Made by a program: the position numbers and the translations under genes. The notes under the pieces were generated by a model. That model was not told the DNA's origin. It saw only the letters and a list, made by a program, of their open reading frames with translations, and made no database searches. Below are positions 6,103 through 8,788 of a stretch of 8,788 nt of DNA, one piece after another. The stretch is from an uncultured Clostridia bacterium (GTDB taxonomy: Bacteria; Bacillota; Clostridia; Christensenellales; CAG-917): positions 1-8,788 of the forward strand of contig CALGEU010000025.1 of assembly GCA_937881285.1 (NCBI GenBank), given 5' to 3'. Position 1 is the stretch's first letter. Each line of letters begins with the position of its first letter.

Positions 6103-8151
6103 ATGTTCGATCAAAAAAGTCTGAATACACTCGAATATCCGAAAATTCTCGAACGACTTTCGCAATTCGCTCAATCTCAAGGCGGAAAAGCAAAGGCGAA
6201 ATCTCTCGTGCCGTTTGAAACCATATCTCAAGCAAAAGACGCACTTGACGAAACGGCAGAAGCGGACAGAGTTCTTTTCGAGTATTCCGTATCGCCGTCG
6301 TTTGCGGTCGACGATTTGTCGGAAATTCTCGTAAAAGCACAGAAAGGTTCGGTGTTATCGATACCCGAAATTATGAAAGTCGGCAGGTCTTTGCGCTGTG
6401 CAAAACGCCTTAAAAAGACTATTCTTGCAGTGAAAGATTGTCCGATTCTTCTCGATATGGCGTCGAGACTCTACGAAAACGAGCCTTTGGAAGACAAAAT
6501 CTTCGCTTCTTTCCTTAGTGAAACGGAAGTTGCCGACAACGCCACGAACGAACTCAGACAGATAAGAATTCGTATTCGCAAATTAAACGACAACGTGAGA
6601 AGCAAATTGCAACTTTTCATCACGTCGCCGCAGTATTCAAAGTATTTGCAGGACAGCATCATTACGATGCGCGGAGACAGATACGTAATTCCTGTTAAAA
6701 GCGATTGCAAAGGCACAATTCCCGGACTCGTGCACGACCAATCCGCATCAGGCTCTACGCTTTTCGTAGAACCGATGCAAATCGTCGAACTCAACAACGA
6801 ACTGAAAGTCGAACTTGTCAACGAGCAGATGGAAATCGAGCGAATATTGCGCAATTTTTCCGAAATCATCAGGGGAAGCGCGGACAATATAACCTGGTCG
6901 TACGAAATCATCGTCGATATGGATATGATTTTTGCAAAAGGTCAACTCGCACGCGAATATAAGGCTGTTAGACCTACGTTGAACGATGAAGGCATGATTC
7001 ATATCCGCGCCGGCAGACATCCGCTTATCGACCAGCATAAAGTCGTTCCCGTTTCGCTGTCACTTGAAAAAGACGAAAAACTGTTTTTGATAACAGGTCC
7101 GAACACAGGCGGAAAAACGGTCACGCTTAAACTCGTCGGTTTGTTCACGCTTATGGCAATGAGCGGACTTTATATTCCGGCAAAACAGGCTGATTTGTCA
7201 ATATTCGACGGCGTATACAGCGATATAGGAGACGAGCAAAGCATAGAGCAGAGTTTGTCAACGTTCTCGTCTCATATCCGCAACACAATATCCATTCTTG
7301 ACGTAATCACGGACAAATCTCTCGTTCTTTTCGACGAACTCGGCGCAGGCACAGACCCCGGTGAAGGCGCGGCACTTGCCGTAAGCATTGCAGAATACCT
7401 TATAAAAGTCGGTTGCAAGTCGTTCGTCACGTCACACTTCAACGATTTGAAAGAGTTCGCGCTTGTAACAAAGGGCGTCGTTGCCGCTTCAATGGAGTTT
7501 AACGCCGAAACGTTCTGTCCGACGTACAAACTCGTTATGGGTGCAATCGGCTCGTCAAATGCTTTGGCGATTGCAAAGAAACTCGGCTTATCCGATGAAA
7601 TCATCGACAACGCAAAGAGCAAAATCTCTATTGAAAAGCGACAGTTCGACAGCGTTCTGACCGCTGCGGAGCAAACGCGTATGAAAGCGGCAGAACTCGT
7701 GAGCGAAGCGTCCATAGACAGAGAAAATGCGGCAAAAGCCTTGAAAGACGCCGAAACCGAGAAAAAACGTATTGCCGAAAAACGCGAAAAACTTGACGAG
7801 AGTATCCGCAAAGAAACCAAACGTCTCATCGAAAACAGCGTTGAAGAAGCAAACGACGTTCTCGAACAGATAAAAGAAATTCTGTCAAAACCGCAAATCG
7901 AAGATAAAGATTTGTTCGACGCGAGAAAACTCAAGAAAAAACTTGAAAATCTTCAGGCTGAATACGAGCAGGAAGCAGTCGTCGAAGACGTGAGAGACGA
8001 TTCGCCGCTTCACATCGGAGACAACGTTTTTGTCAAATCCTTGCAAAAGAAAGGCAAACTGGTTGCGATAAATCAGCGCGGTGAAGCGCAGGTTTCGTTC
8101 GGAAAAATCACGACAAAAGTCAAAATAGACGACTATTACAAGGTGAAATGA
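6103..8151 (+). CDS. mutS2: MutS2-family ATPase lacking the C-terminal Smr domain
   Basis: MutS2 binds branched DNA and, in several bacteria, stalled or collided ribosomes; it is not part of mismatch repair. The N-terminal core opens with SLNTLEYPKILERL. The ATPase carries Walker A GPNTGGKT (332-339), the GDEQSIEQSLSTFS signature, Walker B LVLFDELGAGTDP with D411/E412, and the switch histidine H445. A charged coiled coil (about 500-625) follows, then a KOW-like segment (IGDNVFV...GKLVAI). The protein stops there at 682 residues, about 100 short of the usual 780-790. The Smr nuclease/RNA-binding domain that normally ends MutS2 is absent, and it is not encoded downstream. ATG 6103 is preferred over the upstream in-frame GTG 5983 because it places Walker A at the usual distance and the extra residues are low-complexity and AT-rich. 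The ribosome binding site is poor (ACGAAG). Its stop overlaps the next gene by ATGA. Confidence 0.93.
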   Translation: MFDQKSLNTLEYPKILERLSQFAQSQGGKAKAKSLVPFETISQAKDALDETAEADRVLFEYSVSPSFAVDDLSEILVKAQKGSVLSIPEIMKVGRSLRCAKRLKKTILAVKDCPILLDMASRLYENEPLEDKIFASFLSETEVADNATNELRQIRIRIRKLNDNVRSKLQLFITSPQYSKYLQDSIITMRGDRYVIPVKSDCKGTIPGLVHDQSASGSTLFVEPMQIVELNNELKVELVNEQMEIERILRNFSEIIRGSADNITWSYEIIVDMDMIFAKGQLAREYKAVRPTLNDEGMIHIRAGRHPLIDQHKVVPVSLSLEKDEKLFLITGPNTGGKTVTLKLVGLFTLMAMSGLYIPAKQADLSIFDGVYSDIGDEQSIEQSLSTFSSHIRNTISILDVITDKSLVLFDELGAGTDPGEGAALAVSIAEYLIKVGCKSFVTSHFNDLKEFALVTKGVVAASMEFNAETFCPTYKLVMGAIGSSNALAIAKKLGLSDEIIDNAKSKISIEKRQFDSVLTAAEQTRMKAAELVSEASIDRENAAKALKDAETEKKRIAEKREKLDESIRKETKRLIENSVEEANDVLEQIKEILSKPQIEDKDLFDARKLKKKLENLQAEYEQEAVVEDVRDDSPLHIGDNVFVKSLQKKGKLVAINQRGEAQVSFGKITTKVKIDDYYKVK

Positions 8152-8639
8152 TGGTTGCGCAGTACTCATGTTCGGTTGACGTCGAAGTGCCGAAAAACAA
8201 AAAGATTATGCAATGGGCAGGGATATTTGCCATTCTGTTTTCGCTCGGTTTTATTATGCTCAGCGTGTTTTACAGTTGGTATTTTATGATTGCTTTTGCA
8301 TTTTTCTTTGCAGGTGGAGTCGTAAATCTTCATTTCTACAACGACGTAAAAAAGGAATACTTGTACGAATTGTCCGAAACTCGGCTAACTATCGTAGGAA
8401 AAGACGTTGTCAATCGTCAAAAACGCCTTGCAAGCATATTGCTAAAAGACGTGACGGAGTTTAGAATTCTGACAGACACGAGAGACAGACTTGACGGGAT
8501 GTATTGCCAAAACGCATACGACGCAGGCGTTTATTCGCTGACTTTCAACTCCGAAGGGACGAAAAAAACGGTTGCGTTTATGCCCGACGACTATATGATT
8601 GCGCTTTTAAACGAACATCTGAGTTTTCAAAAGAAATAA
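8151..8639 (+). CDS. Small membrane protein with two transmembrane helices and a soluble C-terminal domain (possibly DUF6106-like)
   Basis: The protein has 162 residues. Two adjacent hydrophobic helices (about 22-41 and 43-61) form a hairpin in the membrane. A soluble, probably beta-rich domain (62-162) follows. The segment EYLYELSETRLTI...NRQKRL recalls the 'EYEYSFTNGELDI...KRKRK' pattern I associate with the Clostridial DUF6106 family; this is memory-based and tentative. No catalytic motif is evident. Two tandem ATG codons (8148 and 8151) are possible. The second is preferred because AAGGTG (8140-8145) lies 5 bases before it, against only 2 for the first. Use of the first would overlap the mutS2 stop as ATGA. 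Either way the gene is probably translationally coupled to mutS2. Confidence 0.85.
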   Translation: MVAQYSCSVDVEVPKNKKIMQWAGIFAILFSLGFIMLSVFYSWYFMIAFAFFFAGGVVNLHFYNDVKKEYLYELSETRLTIVGKDVVNRQKRLASILLKDVTEFRILTDTRDRLDGMYCQNAYDAGVYSLTFNSEGTKKTVAFMPDDYMIALLNEHLSFQKK

Positions 8640-8740
8640 CAAACCAAAACAAAAGGCGTTTGAAATTTCTTTTTGATACAGATTGCAAAAAAAGAAAACG
8701 AAACAAAAAAAACGCTCGATAAATCAGCGAAACAAAGAAT

Positions 8741-8788
8741 ATGAACAAACTTATATATCTTGACAATGCCGCGACGACGAGAATATAT
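8741..8788 (+). CDS. Cysteine desulfurase / class V aminotransferase, N-terminal start (partial, 3' truncated by window)
   Basis: Only 16 codons are present, but they read MNKLIYLDNAATT and so on. YLDNAATT is the hallmark N-terminus of PLP-dependent NifS/IscS/SufS cysteine desulfurases, which take sulfur from cysteine for Fe-S clusters and tRNA thiolation. The catalytic lysine and cysteine lie outside the window. IscS, NifS or a SufS-like enzyme cannot be told apart here. It follows the membrane protein gene after 101 bases, with no clear ribosome binding site. Confidence 0.88.
   Translation, partial: MNKLIYLDNAATTRIY

Noticed and set aside
8656..8715. Imperfect long inverted repeat (GCGTTT with AAACGC, plus a T-rich/A-rich inner pairing) before the cysteine desulfurase gene
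   Set aside because: Most of the pairing is A/T homopolymer, it has bulges, and no T tract follows on the plus strand, so neither a terminator nor a riboswitch can be supported.
8640..8740. Promoter for the cysteine desulfurase gene
   Set aside because: TTGAAA (8660-8665) and TTGATA-like matches occur, but no -10 element lies at an acceptable distance.

Overview
The window looks like a chromosomal piece of an anaerobic, moderately AT-rich Firmicute, most likely an uncultured member of the Clostridia. The gene set is a housekeeping one: a RecN-like tail, a class A RNase P RNA, pheS-pheT, mutS2 and the start of a cysteine desulfurase. The lineage is inferred from gene order and protein style only. 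No tRNA, insertion sequence, CRISPR array or phage gene was seen.

Layout. Positions 1-141 hold the last 46 codons of a probable recN, which converges on rnpB (minus strand, about 336-655). The space between them carries three hairpins, two of them convincing terminators. The rnpB promoter can be read directly at 662-690. Next comes a plus-strand gene (762-2141) for an N-terminally membrane-anchored protein. It resembles the two non-catalytic ends of cyclic beta-1,2-glucan synthase (NdvB/Cgs) joined together without the enzymes in between. A gene-free stretch of about 330 bases follows, with two terminators and then a good sigma-A-type promoter. From it, pheS (2468-3487) and pheT (3502-5892) are transcribed as a tight pair encoding both subunits of phenylalanyl-tRNA synthetase. 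After a weak terminator and an AT-rich spacer comes mutS2 (6103-8151). It is overlapped by 4 bases (ATGA) by a small two-helix membrane protein gene (to 8639). The window ends inside the first 16 codons of a NifS/IscS-type cysteine desulfurase.

How the parts relate. PheS and PheT form one (alpha-beta)2 enzyme. MutS2 and the small membrane protein are probably translationally coupled, although no shared function is evident. The most interesting observations are: (1) the NdvB-like protein lacking its glycosyltransferase and phosphorylase domains; (2) a MutS2 that ends after its KOW-like segment and has no Smr nuclease domain; (3) an RNase P RNA whose L15 loop lacks the usual GGU that pairs with the tRNA CCA end; and (4) a pheST operon with a short hairpin leader in place of a T-box. 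I did not find a clear multi-gene system of a new kind.
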